Source: Stenotrophomonas sp. WZN-1 (lineage in GTDB: Bacteria; Pseudomonadota; Gammaproteobacteria; Xanthomonadales; Xanthomonadaceae). Taken from it: a stretch of DNA of 64,000 nt. Numbering within the stretch: position 1 is the first letter of the stretch; each line of letters starts with the position of its first letter. Location: the NCBI RefSeq assembly GCF_002192255.1, contig NZ_CP021768.1, positions 390,001 through 454,000 of the forward strand, in the 5' to 3' direction. A program made the position numbers and the translations under genes. Below the pieces are notes generated by a model. It did not search any database. It was not told the DNA's origin and was given only the letters and a program-made list of their open reading frames with translations. Below, in pieces: positions 10,444 through 19,892 of the stretch.

Positions 10444-11497
10444 GCGCGCTGCGCGGGGGCTGGTGGTGGGCAAGTTCTGCCCGCTGCACCTCGGCCATGA
10501 ACGATTGATCGACTTCGCAGCCACGCGCTGCCAGCAGTTGCTGGTGATCGGCTGGTCGCAGCCGGGTTTTACCGGCTACAGCGCGGCACGTCGCGAGCGC
10601 TGGCTGCGTGCGCGCTTCCCGCAGGCGACGGTGGTGGTGCTGGATGACGCGCGGCTGGCGGCATTGTGCACGCAGCACGGCTTGCCAGCGCGCGCGCTGC
10701 CGCAGGACAGTGATGACGAACAGGTGCAGCGGGATTTCACCGCGTGGCTGTGCCTGAACCTGTTCGGTGGGCCGGTGCAGGCGGTGTACACCGGCGAGGA
10801 CTATGGAGACGGCTTCGCGCAGGCGTTGGCCACGCACTTCGGCACACCGGTGCGCCATGAGCGGCTGGAGCGCACGCGAGATGTCGGCCAGGCCAGTGGT
10901 ACCCAGCTGCGAGCCGATCCACATGCGCATCGGCACAGCCTTTCTGCCGAGGTGTATGCGGCCTACGTGCAGCGCGTGGCGTTCATGGGAGGCGAGTCGA
11001 CTGGGAAGACCACGCTGGCGCGCGTGCTGGCCGAGCGCCTGGGCACGTCGTGGGTGCCGGAGTACGGACGCACGCTGTGGGAAGCGCAGGGGGGCGAACT
11101 GCAGCCCGGCGATCTACTTCGCGTCGCAATGACGCAGCCGCGGCATGAAGATGAGGCTGCGCGGCGGGCGCATCGCTGGTTGTTCTGCGATACCACGCCG
11201 CTGGTGACGCTGGGTTACAGCGACTGGATGTTTGGTACGGCACCGGAGGCACTGCGGCAGGCTGCACTGCGGCCGTACGACCTGTTGTTCCTGTGTGCGC
11301 CGGATATCCCGTTCGACCAGGACGGCACGCGGGTGGGGGAGGCATTCCGGGCCCAGCAGCATGCGTGGTACGTGCACGAGTTGCAGGCGCGGGGAGTCGA
11401 GTACGTGCTGCTGGAGGGCGGCCTGGAAACGCGCATCGCGAGGGTGCGGCACGAGCTGGCCAAGCTTACGGACAGCCGGTTCAGTGTGGCGGCATGA
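10430..11497 (+). CDS. nadR: NadR-type NMN adenylyltransferase / ribosylnicotinamide kinase
   Basis: A 355-aa bifunctional enzyme of NAD salvage: a ribosylnicotinamide kinase makes NMN and a nucleotidyltransferase makes NAD. The N-terminal nucleotidyltransferase domain has GKFCPLHLGHERLI (about residues 15-28). The C-terminal kinase domain starts with a P-loop GGESTGKTTLA (about residues 186-196), followed by PEYGRTLWE and CDTTPLVTLGYSDWMFG. Unlike enterobacterial NadR, no helix-turn-helix precedes the first domain, so it should not act as a repressor. It overlaps pnuC by 14 nt. Confidence 0.93.
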   Translation: MPLPERAARGLVVGKFCPLHLGHERLIDFAATRCQQLLVIGWSQPGFTGYSAARRERWLRARFPQATVVVLDDARLAALCTQHGLPARALPQDSDDEQVQRDFTAWLCLNLFGGPVQAVYTGEDYGDGFAQALATHFGTPVRHERLERTRDVGQASGTQLRADPHAHRHSLSAEVYAAYVQRVAFMGGESTGKTTLARVLAERLGTSWVPEYGRTLWEAQGGELQPGDLLRVAMTQPRHEDEAARRAHRWLFCDTTPLVTLGYSDWMFGTAPEALRQAALRPYDLLFLCAPDIPFDQDGTRVGEAFRAQQHAWYVHELQARGVEYVLLEGGLETRIARVRHELAKLTDSRFSVAA

Positions 11498-11501
11498 TCG
11501 T

Positions 11502-11524
11502 CGCCGGGCATGGCCCGGCGCTAC
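11502..11524 (-). repeat. SMAG repeat
   Basis: CGCCGGGCATGGCCCGGCG followed by CTAC: reverse orientation of the GTAGCGCCGGG type, directly after nadR. Confidence 0.85.
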
Positions 11525-11535
11525 CGGCAAAGCAC

Positions 11536-11562
11536 AAAAAACCCCGCCTTCGCGGGGTTTTT
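11536..11562. terminator. Bidirectional terminator between nadR and putA
   Basis: AAAAAACCCCGC-CTTC-GCGGGGTTTTT gives a stem with a T-run on both strands, serving the convergent nadR and putA genes. Confidence 0.92.
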
Positions 11563-11585
11563 CGTTCACTGCCTGACGCGGGCGA

Positions 11586-14500
11586 TCAGTCGCCCAGGGT
11601 CAGCAGCGACGCGTTGCCGCCGGCGGCGGTGGTGTTCACCGTCACCGTCTTCTCGGTGGCAAAGCGCAGCAGGTAATGCGGGCCGCCGGCCTTCGGGCCG
11701 GTGCCGGACAGGCCCTGGCCGCCGAACGGCTGCACGCCGACCACCGCGCCGATCTGGTTGCGGTTGACGTAGACGTTGCCGACGTGGATGCCGTTGCTGA
11801 TGCGGTCGACGGTCTCGTCGATGCGCGAATGCACGCCCAGGGTCAGGCCGTAGCCGGTGGCGTTGATCTGGTCGATCACCGCGTCGAGCTGGTCGCCCTT
11901 CCAGCGGATCACGTGCAGGACCGGCCCGAAGATCTCCTTGTGCAGCTGGCCCAGGTCCTTCAGTTCATACGCACGCGGTGCGAAGAAGGTGCCATTGGCG
12001 GCTTCGGCAGACAGTTCGGCCGCAGCGATCAGGCGCGCTTCGCGGTCCATGCGCTCGGCATGGTCCTGCAGGATTTTCAGCGCGTCGGCGTCGATCACCG
12101 GGCCGACGTCGGTGGACAGCAGGCCGGGGTTGCCGACCTTCAGTTCCTTCATCGCGCCGGCCAGCATGGTCATCACCTTGTCGGCGATGTCGTCCTGCAC
12201 GAACAGCACGCGCGCGGCCGAGCAACGCTGGCCGGCGGAGGTGAAGGCCGAACCGATCGCGTCCTTGACCAACTGTTCCGGCAGCGCCGAGGAGTCTGCG
12301 ATGAAGGCATTCTGGCCACCGGTCTCGGCGATCAGCACGCCGATGGCGGCGTCACGTGCGGCCATGGTGCGGTTGATCGCGCGGGCGGTGTCGGTGGAAC
12401 CGGTGAAGGCCACACCGGCCACGCGCGGGTCGGCGGTCAGCGCGGCACCGACGGTGGCGCCGTCGCCCGGCAGGTACTGCACCACCTCGGCCGGCACGCC
12501 GGCGTCGTGCAGCAGCTTCACCGCGTAGTAGCCGATCAGGTTGGTCTGCTCGGCCGGCTTGGCGATGACGCTGTTGCCGGCGGCCAGTGCAGCAGCGACC
12601 TGGCCCAGGAAGATCGCCAGCGGGAAGTTCCACGGGCTGATGCAGACGAACACGCCGCGGCCATGCAGCTGCAGCTCGTTGGATTCACCGGTCGGGCTCG
12701 GCAGCTTCTCGGCGTGGCTGAACTGCTCGCGCGCCTGCTTGGCGTAGTAGCGCAGGAAGTCCACCGCTTCGCGCACTTCGGCGATGCCGTCGGGCAGGCT
12801 CTTGCCGGCTTCCTTCACGCACAGCGCCATGAACTCTGGCATGCGCGCTTCCAGCTGGTCGGCGGCGTGCTCGAGGATGGCGGCGCGGCTGGCGGCCGGG
12901 GTGCGGTTCCAGGCCGGCTGGGCGGCCACGGCATTGGCCAGCGCCTTCTGCACGGTGGCGGCATCGGCGGCCTGCCACTGGCCGACCACTTCGCCGGTGT
13001 CGGCCGGGTTGGTCACCGGCAGCGCGGCGCCGGCCGGGTTCGCACCCGGTACCAGCGGGGCGGCCTGCCACGGCTTCACGGCGGCGTTGAGCTGCTCGGC
13101 CAGGGCGCGCAGTTCGTTGTCGTTGGCGAGGTTGGCGCCCATGGAGTTCTTCCTGTCGTGGTTCTGGCTGCGCAGCAGGTCTACTGGCAGCGGGATCTTG
13201 GGATGCGGAATCGAAGCGAACGAGGCGACCATCTCGACCGGATCGCGGATCAGGTCGGCGATCGGCACGCGCTCGTCGGTGATGCGGTTGACGAAGCTGG
13301 AGTTGGCGCCGTTTTCCAGCAGGCGGCGCACCAGGTACGGCAGCAGGTCTTCATGCGAACCGACCGGGGCGTACACGCGGCAGGGTAGGCCCAGGCGATC
13401 GGCCGGCACCACTTCGGCGTACAGGTCGTCGCCCATGCCGTGCAGCTTCTGGTGCTCGTACACGCCACCGTTGGCGATGCTGCGCACGGCCGCGATGGTG
13501 TGCGCGTTGTGCGTGGCGAACATCGGGTAGATCGCGTCGGCATGGGTGAACAGGCGCTTCGCGCAGGCCAGATACGACACGTCGGTGTTCTGCTTGCGGG
13601 TGAACACCGGGTAGCCCGGATAGCCTTCGATCTGCGCGCGCTTGATCTCGGCATCCCAGTAGGCGCCCTTGACCAGGCGCACCTGCAGGCGGCGACCGGC
13701 GCGGCGCGCCATGTCGGCCAGGTGGTCGATCGTGTACGGTGTGCGCTTCTGGTAGGCCTGCACGACCACGCCGAAGCCATCCCAGCCGGCCAGCGAGGCG
13801 TCGGAGAACACCTGCTCGATGATGTCCAGCGACAGTTCCAGGCGGTCGGACTCTTCGGCGTCGACGGTGCAGCCGATGCCGTAGCTCTTGGCCAGCTGTG
13901 CCAGTTCCAGCACGCCCGGCACCAGGTCCTTCAGCACGCGCTCGCGCTTGGCGTGCTCGTAGCGCGGGTACAGGGCCGACAGCTTGATCGAGATGCCCGG
14001 CGCGTTGTTGACGTCGCCCTCCGGGCGGCCGCCGCGTGCCTTGTGATCGCCGCCGATGGCGTGGATCGCACGACGGTAGTCTTCCAGGTAGCGCAGCGCG
14101 TCCTTCATGGTCAGCGCGCCTTCGCCGAGCATGTCGAAGGAGTAGCGGTAGTCCGCGTTGTCGCCCTTGTGCGAGCGCGACAGCGCCTCGCTGATGGTGC
14201 GGCCCATGACGAACTGGTGGCCCATGATCTTCATCGCCTGGCGCACGGCCAGGCGCACCACCGGCTCACCGACGCGGCCGACCAGGCGCTTGAACGCGCT
14301 GGGCGCATCGGCGCGGGTGGCGTCGTTCATCTGCACCAGCTTGCCGGTCAGCATCAGGCCCCAGGTGGAGGCGTTGACCAGCACCGAGTCGCTGCCGCCC
14401 AGGTGCTTTTCCCAGTCGGCATCGGCCAGCTTGTCGCGGATCAGCTTGTCGGCGGTGTCCTGGTCCGGAATGCGCAGCAGCGCTTCGGCCACGCACATCA

Positions 14501-14804
14501 GCAGCACGCCTTCTTCGCTGCCCAGGTCGTACTGGCGCATGAAGGCTTCGATCGCGCCCTGGTCCTTGGCGCGCACGCGCACGCGGCCGACCAGGTCGGC
14601 GGCCAGCGCCTGCACCTTGGCCTGTTCCTCGGCGGGCAGGCGGGCCTGCGCGAGCAGCTCGCGGACGTGGCTGGCCTCGTCCTTCAACCAGGCATCGGTG
14701 ATGGCCTGGCGGAACGGGTTGGGGGGCGCCGGCAGTTCCGGCGAAAGCAGCGCGCCGGGACGCGGGGCGTCATGGGCGGCAGGGGAGGGGGAAGGTGCGT
14801 TCAT
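11586..14804 (-). CDS. putA: Bifunctional proline dehydrogenase / delta-1-pyrroline-5-carboxylate dehydrogenase PutA
   Basis: A 1072-aa enzyme that oxidises proline to glutamate in two steps. The N-terminal FAD proline dehydrogenase half includes DAEESDR and RLVKGAYWDAEIK. The C-terminal aldehyde dehydrogenase half has the general base Glu827 in AETGGQ and the nucleophile Cys861 in GQRCSAAR. The length matches the two-function type; the ribbon-helix-helix repressor domain of E. coli PutA (1320 aa) is absent, so control must come from elsewhere. I chose MNAPSPS at 14804; an in-frame ATG at 14843 would add 13 residues. Neither has a clear ribosome site. Confidence 0.95.
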   Translation of the reverse strand: MNAPSPSPAAHDAPRPGALLSPELPAPPNPFRQAITDAWLKDEASHVRELLAQARLPAEEQAKVQALAADLVGRVRVRAKDQGAIEAFMRQYDLGSEEGVLLMCVAEALLRIPDQDTADKLIRDKLADADWEKHLGGSDSVLVNASTWGLMLTGKLVQMNDATRADAPSAFKRLVGRVGEPVVRLAVRQAMKIMGHQFVMGRTISEALSRSHKGDNADYRYSFDMLGEGALTMKDALRYLEDYRRAIHAIGGDHKARGGRPEGDVNNAPGISIKLSALYPRYEHAKRERVLKDLVPGVLELAQLAKSYGIGCTVDAEESDRLELSLDIIEQVFSDASLAGWDGFGVVVQAYQKRTPYTIDHLADMARRAGRRLQVRLVKGAYWDAEIKRAQIEGYPGYPVFTRKQNTDVSYLACAKRLFTHADAIYPMFATHNAHTIAAVRSIANGGVYEHQKLHGMGDDLYAEVVPADRLGLPCRVYAPVGSHEDLLPYLVRRLLENGANSSFVNRITDERVPIADLIRDPVEMVASFASIPHPKIPLPVDLLRSQNHDRKNSMGANLANDNELRALAEQLNAAVKPWQAAPLVPGANPAGAALPVTNPADTGEVVGQWQAADAATVQKALANAVAAQPAWNRTPAASRAAILEHAADQLEARMPEFMALCVKEAGKSLPDGIAEVREAVDFLRYYAKQAREQFSHAEKLPSPTGESNELQLHGRGVFVCISPWNFPLAIFLGQVAAALAAGNSVIAKPAEQTNLIGYYAVKLLHDAGVPAEVVQYLPGDGATVGAALTADPRVAGVAFTGSTDTARAINRTMAARDAAIGVLIAETGGQNAFIADSSALPEQLVKDAIGSAFTSAGQRCSAARVLFVQDDIADKVMTMLAGAMKELKVGNPGLLSTDVGPVIDADALKILQDHAERMDREARLIAAAELSAEAANGTFFAPRAYELKDLGQLHKEIFGPVLHVIRWKGDQLDAVIDQINATGYGLTLGVHSRIDETVDRISNGIHVGNVYVNRNQIGAVVGVQPFGGQGLSGTGPKAGGPHYLLRFATEKTVTVNTTAAGGNASLLTLGD

Positions 14805-14971
14805 GCCGGTCCGGCCAGTGGAAAACTTGGCGATTTTAATCATTTTTGCCGGTTGCGGAAGTGCCCCGCAGCCACCTTCGTGAAGTGCTGATAGCCCCTA
14901 GCGGCAGCGGATTCAGCGTGTTCAGGCAGTGCGCCATTAATTGTGCTGAATTCGTCATCCGTGCCGCCGAC

Positions 14972-14994
14972 CCCATGCTGTGTTGCAGCATGGG
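14972..14994. promoter_or_regulatory. Hairpin in the putA / cytochrome oxidase divergent region
   Basis: CCCATGCTG-TGTTG-CAGCATGGG, with 9-bp perfect arms, followed by AAAAA rather than T. It is not a plausible plus-strand terminator. Its place in the 275-nt divergent gap suggests an operator, or possibly a leader hairpin. Confidence 0.4.
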
Positions 14995-15013
14995 AAAAAG
15001 TGTGAATGCACCC

Positions 15014-15043
15014 TTGCTACCGGCGAGAGGGCGGGGCTACCAT
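15014..15043 (+). promoter_or_regulatory. Candidate promoter of the cytochrome oxidase cluster
   Basis: TTGCTA (15014) and TACCAT (15038) are separated by 18 bp, about 35 nt before the DUF2244 gene. TACCAT recurs as a -10-like hexamer before other genes in the window (near 31776 and 36174). Confidence 0.45.
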
Positions 15044-15078
15044 CGAGACGTTTCCCGCGGCAGGAACGCGGTTGCGAC

Positions 15079-15555
15079 ATGATCGAGGTGCTTCCAGCTC
15101 CGGATGGGTCAGGTACGCAGCTGCGGCTGCGTCCCCCACGGGCGCTCGATGCCCGGCAGTTCGTCCTGTTGTTCACCGTGTTGTCGGGTGCGATGTGGCT
15201 GGTGTCCGCCCTCGGGTGGTTGGCCGGCAATGCATTCGCCCCCCTGTTCGCGCTGCTGTACAGCCTGTTGCTTGCAGCGGCACTGCGTGCCTTGTGGCGC
15301 AGTGGTGAACGGCAGGAGGAGATCCGGGTAGTCCCGGCGTACGTGGAGGTCATCCCCGTACCCGGTGGATCGCCGGTGTTCCGGGCCCACCCTCACTGGG
15401 TGCGCCTGCTCACCGACGATGAGAGGGTCCGGCTGGCATCCAGCGGCCGGCAGGTGGAGGTGGGGAGTTTCCTCGCGCCGGCCGAACGCCAGACGCTTGC
15501 AGAGACACTTGAAAGCTTGCTCGCCGCCAGCGATGGCGGCAACCGACGACGCTAA
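15079..15555 (+). CDS. DUF2244 domain membrane protein of the cytochrome oxidase cluster
   Basis: A 158-aa integral membrane protein with two hydrophobic segments (about residues 28-75), then a soluble part containing the family's PVFRAHPHWVRLL stretch. DUF2244 genes often stand just before coxB in proteobacteria, as here (11-nt gap). No biochemical function is established. I chose the ATG at 15079, which begins the conserved MIEVLPAP; the frame is open upstream to 14980, but that extension looks non-coding. Confidence 0.8.
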   Translation: MIEVLPAPDGSGTQLRLRPPRALDARQFVLLFTVLSGAMWLVSALGWLAGNAFAPLFALLYSLLLAAALRALWRSGERQEEIRVVPAYVEVIPVPGGSPVFRAHPHWVRLLTDDERVRLASSGRQVEVGSFLAPAERQTLAETLESLLAASDGGNRRR

Positions 15556-15566
15556 GGGTCTAGGCA

Positions 15567-16520
15567 ATGAAGCAAAGCAGCAGGTGGGGCACGAAGTGCG
15601 TTGCAGCGGTCGCCGCCATGGTGGCCGGGGGACTGGTTCCGGTGTTGGCCTGGGCCCAGGCGGCCGATCCCAAGCCGTGGCAGCTGAACATGGGCAAGGG
15701 GGTGACCCAGACCTCGCGCCTGGCCTGGGAATCGAACAACCTGTCGTTGATCATCTGCACGGTGATCGGCGTCATCGTGTTCGGCGCGATGGCCTACGCC
15801 ATCTTCAAGTTCCGCAAATCCAAGGGCGCGGTCGCCGCCACCTTCAGCCACAACACCAAGGCCGAGATCATCTGGACGGTGATCCCGGTGATCATCCTGA
15901 TCGTGATGGCGTGGCCGGCCACGGCCAACCTGATCAAGATGTACGACACCCGCGATGCCGAAATGACGGTGAAGGTCACCGGCTACCAGTGGATGTGGAA
16001 GTACGAATATCTCGGCGAGAACGTCACCTTCACCAGCCGCCTGGACCGCGAGTCCGACCGCGTGCGGCAGAGCGGCATCGTGCCGACCCGCGAAAGCCAC
16101 CCACACTACCTGCTGGACGTCGACAACCGCCTGGTGCTGCCGGTCGATACCAAGGTGCGTTTCGTCATCACTTCCGATGACGTGATCCACGCCTGGTGGG
16201 TACCGGCGCTGGGCTGGAAGCAGGACGCCATCCCCGGCTTCATCAATGAAGCCTGGACCAGCATCGAGCAGCCCGGTGTCTACCGCGGCCAGTGCGCCGA
16301 GCTGTGCGGCAAGGACCACGGCTTCATGCCGATCGTGGTCGAGGCGGTGTCCAAGGAGGAATTCAAGCAGTGGCTGGCGCAGCGCAAGCCCGTGCCGCCT
16401 GTTGAGCCGGCGACGCCTGCGGTACCTGCCGAACCGACGGCACCGGCGGGCGAGGCACCGGCTGCGCCTGCTGCTGCAGAAGCGGGCAGCGTACCTGCCA
16501 CCGCGGCCAGCGGAGCGTGA
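15567..16520 (+). CDS. coxB: Cytochrome c oxidase subunit II
   Basis: A 317-aa membrane-anchored subunit that takes electrons from cytochrome c through the binuclear CuA centre. A signal peptide (ending AWAQA) and two transmembrane helices (about residues 50-115) precede the cupredoxin domain. CuA ligands are visible: His208 in DVIHAWW, then Cys243, Cys247, His251 and Met254 in CAELCGKDHGFM. The C-terminal 45 residues are Ala/Pro-rich with no haem-binding CXXCH, so this is an aa3 type without a fused cytochrome c. AAGGG precedes the ATG. Confidence 0.97.
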   Translation: MKQSSRWGTKCVAAVAAMVAGGLVPVLAWAQAADPKPWQLNMGKGVTQTSRLAWESNNLSLIICTVIGVIVFGAMAYAIFKFRKSKGAVAATFSHNTKAEIIWTVIPVIILIVMAWPATANLIKMYDTRDAEMTVKVTGYQWMWKYEYLGENVTFTSRLDRESDRVRQSGIVPTRESHPHYLLDVDNRLVLPVDTKVRFVITSDDVIHAWWVPALGWKQDAIPGFINEAWTSIEQPGVYRGQCAELCGKDHGFMPIVVEAVSKEEFKQWLAQRKPVPPVEPATPAVPAEPTAPAGEAPAAPAAAEAGSVPATAASGA

Positions 16521-16579
16521 TGTAAAGCCCGCGGCCGTTCGCGGCTGCGGTGACAACCGATTCTGAGAGGTGTTTTGCA

Positions 16580-18187
16580 ATGGCGCACTCGGCAGTTGGG
16601 CACGACGATCACCATCACCAGCAGAGTTTCTTCGAGCGTTGGTTCTTCTCGACCAACCACAAGGACATCGGCACGCTGTACCTGGGTTTCAGCTTCATCA
16701 TGTTCATCATCGGCGCGGCGATGAGCGTGGTGATCCGCGCCGAGCTGGCGCAGCCGGGCCTGCAGTTCGTCAAGCCCGAGTTCTTCAACCAGATGACCAC
16801 CGTGCATGCGCTGGTGATGATCTTTGGCGGCGTGATGCCGGCCTTCGTCGGCCTCGCCAACTGGATGATCCCGCTGCAGATCGGCGCGCCGGACATGGCG
16901 CTGCCGCGCATGAACAACTGGTCGTTCTGGCTGCTGCCGGTGGCCTTCAGCCTGCTGCTGCTGACCCTGTTCCTGCCCGGTGGTGCACCGGCCGGCGGCT
17001 GGACGTTGTACCCGCCACTGTCGCTGCAGGGCGGCTACAACGTCGCCTTCAGCGTGTTCGCCATCCACGTGGCCGGCATCAGTTCGATCATGGGCGCGAT
17101 CAACATCATCGCCACCGTGCTCAACATGCGTGCGCCCGGCATTGATCTGCTGAAGATGCCGATCTTCTGCTGGGCCTGGTTGATCACCGCCTTCCTGCTG
17201 ATCGCGGTGATGCCGGTGCTGGCCGGCGCGGTGACCATGCTGCTGACCGACAAGTTCTTCGGTACCAGCTTCTTCAACGCCGCCGGTGGCGGTGACCCGG
17301 TGATGTACCAGCACATCTTCTGGTTCTTCGGGCACCCCGAGGTCTACATCATGATCCTGCCCGCCTTCGGCGTGGTCAGCGAAATCATCCCGACCTTCAG
17401 CCGCAAGCCGTTGTTCGGCTACCAGGCCATGGTGTACGCCACCGCCGCGATCGCGTTCCTGTCGTTCATCGTCTGGGCCCACCACATGTTCACCGTGGGC
17501 ATGCCGCTGGGCGGCGAGATCTACTTCATGTTCGCCACCATGCTGATCTCGATCCCGACCGGCGTGAAGGTGTTCAACTGGGTCAGCACGATGTGGCGTG
17601 GCTCGCTGACGTTCGAGGCGCCGATGCTGTGGTCGGTGGCCTTCGTCATCCTGTTCACCATCGGTGGCTTCTCCGGCCTGATGCTGGCCATCGTGGCGGC
17701 GGACTTCCAGTACCACGACACCTACTTCGTGGTCGCGCACTTCCACTACGTGCTGGTGACCGGCGCGGTGTTCGCGCTGATCGCCGCGGTGTACTACTGG
17801 TGGCCGAAGTGGACCGGGCGCATGTACAGCGAGAAGTGGGCCAAGGTGCACTTCTGGTGGTCGATCGTGTTCGTCAACCTGCTGTTCTTCCCGCAGCATT
17901 TCCTCGGCCTGGCCGGCATGCCGCGCCGTATTCCCGATTACAGCGTGGCCTTCGCCGACTGGAACCTGATCAGCTCGATCGGTGCATTCGGCATGTTCGT
18001 GACCCCGTTCATGATGGCGGCGATCCTGCTGTCCTCGCTGCGCAACGGCGAGAAGGCCGACGCCCGTTCCTGGGAGGGTGCGCGCGGCCTGGAGTGGACG
18101 CTGCCGTCGCCGGCACCGGCGCACACCTTCACCACGCCGCCGACCATCCGCCCGGGAGATCTGGCGCATGACGACATCACGCATTGA
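16580..18187 (+). CDS. ctaD: Cytochrome c oxidase subunit I
   Basis: The 535-aa catalytic subunit of the aa3-type oxidase, reducing oxygen to water and pumping protons. Twelve transmembrane helices are expected. Metal ligands are in place: His76 (low-spin haem a), His252 in FGHPEVY cross-linked to Tyr256, His301 and His302 in AHHMF for CuB, His387 (haem a3) and His389 (haem a) in HFHYV. The start at 16580 follows GAGAGGTG; an in-frame GTG at 16550 is less likely. The N-terminus is His-rich (HDDHHHQQ). Confidence 0.97.
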   Translation: MAHSAVGHDDHHHQQSFFERWFFSTNHKDIGTLYLGFSFIMFIIGAAMSVVIRAELAQPGLQFVKPEFFNQMTTVHALVMIFGGVMPAFVGLANWMIPLQIGAPDMALPRMNNWSFWLLPVAFSLLLLTLFLPGGAPAGGWTLYPPLSLQGGYNVAFSVFAIHVAGISSIMGAINIIATVLNMRAPGIDLLKMPIFCWAWLITAFLLIAVMPVLAGAVTMLLTDKFFGTSFFNAAGGGDPVMYQHIFWFFGHPEVYIMILPAFGVVSEIIPTFSRKPLFGYQAMVYATAAIAFLSFIVWAHHMFTVGMPLGGEIYFMFATMLISIPTGVKVFNWVSTMWRGSLTFEAPMLWSVAFVILFTIGGFSGLMLAIVAADFQYHDTYFVVAHFHYVLVTGAVFALIAAVYYWWPKWTGRMYSEKWAKVHFWWSIVFVNLLFFPQHFLGLAGMPRRIPDYSVAFADWNLISSIGAFGMFVTPFMMAAILLSSLRNGEKADARSWEGARGLEWTLPSPAPAHTFTTPPTIRPGDLAHDDITH

Positions 18188-18195
18188 GGTGGGGC

Positions 18196-18396
18196 ATGCA
18201 TAACGAGAGCCCGCTCCCGATCGGCAGCGTCGAGCCAGGCCCGACTGACGAAAAGCAGCCGACCAGCGTTCGGCTCTACCAGGGCGGAAGCATCGAACAG
18301 CAGCGCCAGCGTGCGAAGCGCACGGCGATGTGGGTCGGCGCCATCGCCGTGCTGGTCTACGTCGGCTTCATCCTCAGCGGCGTGATCGGCCGATGA
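18196..18396 (+). CDS. Small single-helix membrane protein in the oxidase cluster
   Basis: A 66-aa protein with a polar N-terminal half and one hydrophobic helix (about residues 45-63). It sits between ctaD (8-nt gap) and ctaG (ATGA overlap), so it is almost certainly co-translated with them. GAGGTGGGG lies just before the ATG. Small proteins at this place in other proteobacteria are annotated as cytochrome oxidase assembly or small-subunit proteins, but this one shows no metal-binding motif. Its role is inferred from position only. Confidence 0.75.
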   Translation: MHNESPLPIGSVEPGPTDEKQPTSVRLYQGGSIEQQRQRAKRTAMWVGAIAVLVYVGFILSGVIGR

Positions 18397-18983
18397 GCGA
18401 GGCGCCGGCCAGCACACCGTCCCGCAGCGCCGGGCTGCCGCGCCTGATCGGTGTGGCGGTGGCGGTGTTCCTGCTGACGTTCTCGCTGGTTCCGCTGTAC
18501 CGCATCGCCTGCGAAAAGGTGTTCGGCGTGCGCCTGGAGCGCGGCCCCGGTGGCGAAGCCAGTGCGGGTGCGGCGTCTGGCAAGCGCACTGTGCGCGTGG
18601 AGTTCGATGGCGGTGTCAATTCCCGCCTGCCGTGGTCATTCCACCCCGAGCAGTTGACCATGGACGTGGTGCCCGGCGAACTCAACGAGGCGCTGTACTT
18701 CGCCCGCAATGACAGCCAGCAGGCGGTGGTTGGCAGCGCGGTGCCTTCGGTAGCGCCGGCGCGCGCATCGGGCTTCTTCAGCAAGACCGAATGTTTCTGT
18801 TTCACCGCGCAGACGCTGCAGGCCGGCGAGAAGCGCGACATGCCGGTGCGCTTCATCGTCGATCCGGACCTGCCGCCGGAAATCAAGACGATCACCTTGT
18901 CCTACACCTTCTACCGCAACGACGCGCTGTCCGATCGGCTGGCCCCGGCCGCCACCTCGGAAGGCGCGCACGCTGCTCCCTGA
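18393..18983 (+). CDS. ctaG: Cytochrome c oxidase assembly protein CtaG/Cox11
   Basis: A 196-aa copper chaperone that inserts CuB into subunit I. One N-terminal transmembrane helix ([18 protein letters not shown]) is followed by a periplasmic immunoglobulin-like domain. The copper-binding CFCF motif is at Cys134/Cys136, in [10 protein letters not shown]. The ATG overlaps the stop of the preceding small gene (ATGA). Length and motifs are normal for the family. Confidence 0.95.
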   Translation: MSEAPASTPSRSAGLPRLIGVAVAVFLLTFSLVPLYRIACEKVFGVRLERGPGGEASAGAASGKRTVRVEFDGGVNSRLPWSFHPEQLTMDVVPGELNEALYFARNDSQQAVVGSAVPSVAPARASGFFSKTECFCFTAQTLQAGEKRDMPVRFIVDPDLPPEIKTITLSYTFYRNDALSDRLAPAATSEGAHAAP

Positions 18984-18996
18984 CCCGGATACCGAC

Positions 18997-19872
18997 ATGG
19001 CCCAGACACCGACCGATGCCAACGTGTACTTCGTCCCGGCCCAGAGCAAATGGCCGTTCGTGGGTTCCATCGCGATGATGGTGACCATGGTGGGCGTGGC
19101 CAGCTGGCTCAACGATGCCAGCTGGGGACGCTGGACGTTCTACATCGGTATCGCGATGCTGGTGCTCACCCTGTTCTGGTGGTTCAGCGACGTGGTGCGT
19201 GAATCGCAGGCGGGCAACTACAACCACCAGGTCGATGGCTCGTTCCGGATGGGGATGATCTGGTTCATCTTCTCCGAAGTGATGTTCTTCGGCGCGTTCT
19301 TCGGCGCACTGTTCTACACCCGCAACCTGGGCCTGTCGTGGCTCAGTGGCGAAGGCCGCGGCGTAATGACCAACGAGCTGCTCTGGCAGGGCTATTCCGC
19401 CGGATGGCCGACCAATGGCCCGGCCGCGATCGGTGGCGCGTTCCAGACCATCCCGGCCTGGGGCCTGCCGCTGATCAACACCCTGATCCTGCTCACCTCC
19501 GGCGTGACCCTGACCATCGCCCACCATGCGCTGAAGGCCGGCAACCGCCGCCAGCTGCTGATCTGGCTGGGCCTGACCGTGGTGCTCGGCCTCGGCTTCC
19601 TGACCCTGCAGGCGGAGGAATACATCCACGCCTACAAGGAACTGAACCTGACGCTCGGCTCCGGCATCTACGGCTCGACCTTCTTCATGCTGACCGGCTT
19701 CCACGGCGCGCACGTGCTGCTGGGCACGATCATGCTGATCGTGATGTGGCTGCGCTCGGCCAAGGGACACTTCACCCGCGACAACCATTTCGGTTTCGAA
19801 GCCGCCGCGTGGTACTGGCACTTCGTCGACGTGGTGTGGCTGATGCTGTTCCTGTTCGTCTACGTGCTCTGA
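18997..19872 (+). CDS. coxC: Cytochrome c oxidase subunit III
   Basis: A 291-aa polytopic subunit with seven helices, stabilising the oxidase core. Family motifs include GMIWFIFSEVMFFGAFF, with the conserved Glu, and FEAAAWYWHFVDVVWL near the C-terminus. It follows ctaG after 13 nt. No clear Shine-Dalgarno site precedes the ATG, so translation may depend on coupling. Confidence 0.97.
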   Translation: MAQTPTDANVYFVPAQSKWPFVGSIAMMVTMVGVASWLNDASWGRWTFYIGIAMLVLTLFWWFSDVVRESQAGNYNHQVDGSFRMGMIWFIFSEVMFFGAFFGALFYTRNLGLSWLSGEGRGVMTNELLWQGYSAGWPTNGPAAIGGAFQTIPAWGLPLINTLILLTSGVTLTIAHHALKAGNRRQLLIWLGLTVVLGLGFLTLQAEEYIHAYKELNLTLGSGIYGSTFFMLTGFHGAHVLLGTIMLIVMWLRSAKGHFTRDNHFGFEAAAWYWHFVDVVWLMLFLFVYVL

Positions 19873-19892
19873 CCGCGCACGCATCGGTGGCT

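Noticed and set aside
11676..13388. Long plus-strand open frames opposite putA (also 13440-14891)
   Set aside because: Mirror frames of a well-supported enzyme; composition is typical of reverse-frame translation and there is no ribosome site or family match.
16280..18184. 634-codon open frame antisense to coxB and ctaD
   Set aside because: It covers two oxidase genes with intact metal ligands; the predicted product is Arg/His/Gln-rich low complexity.
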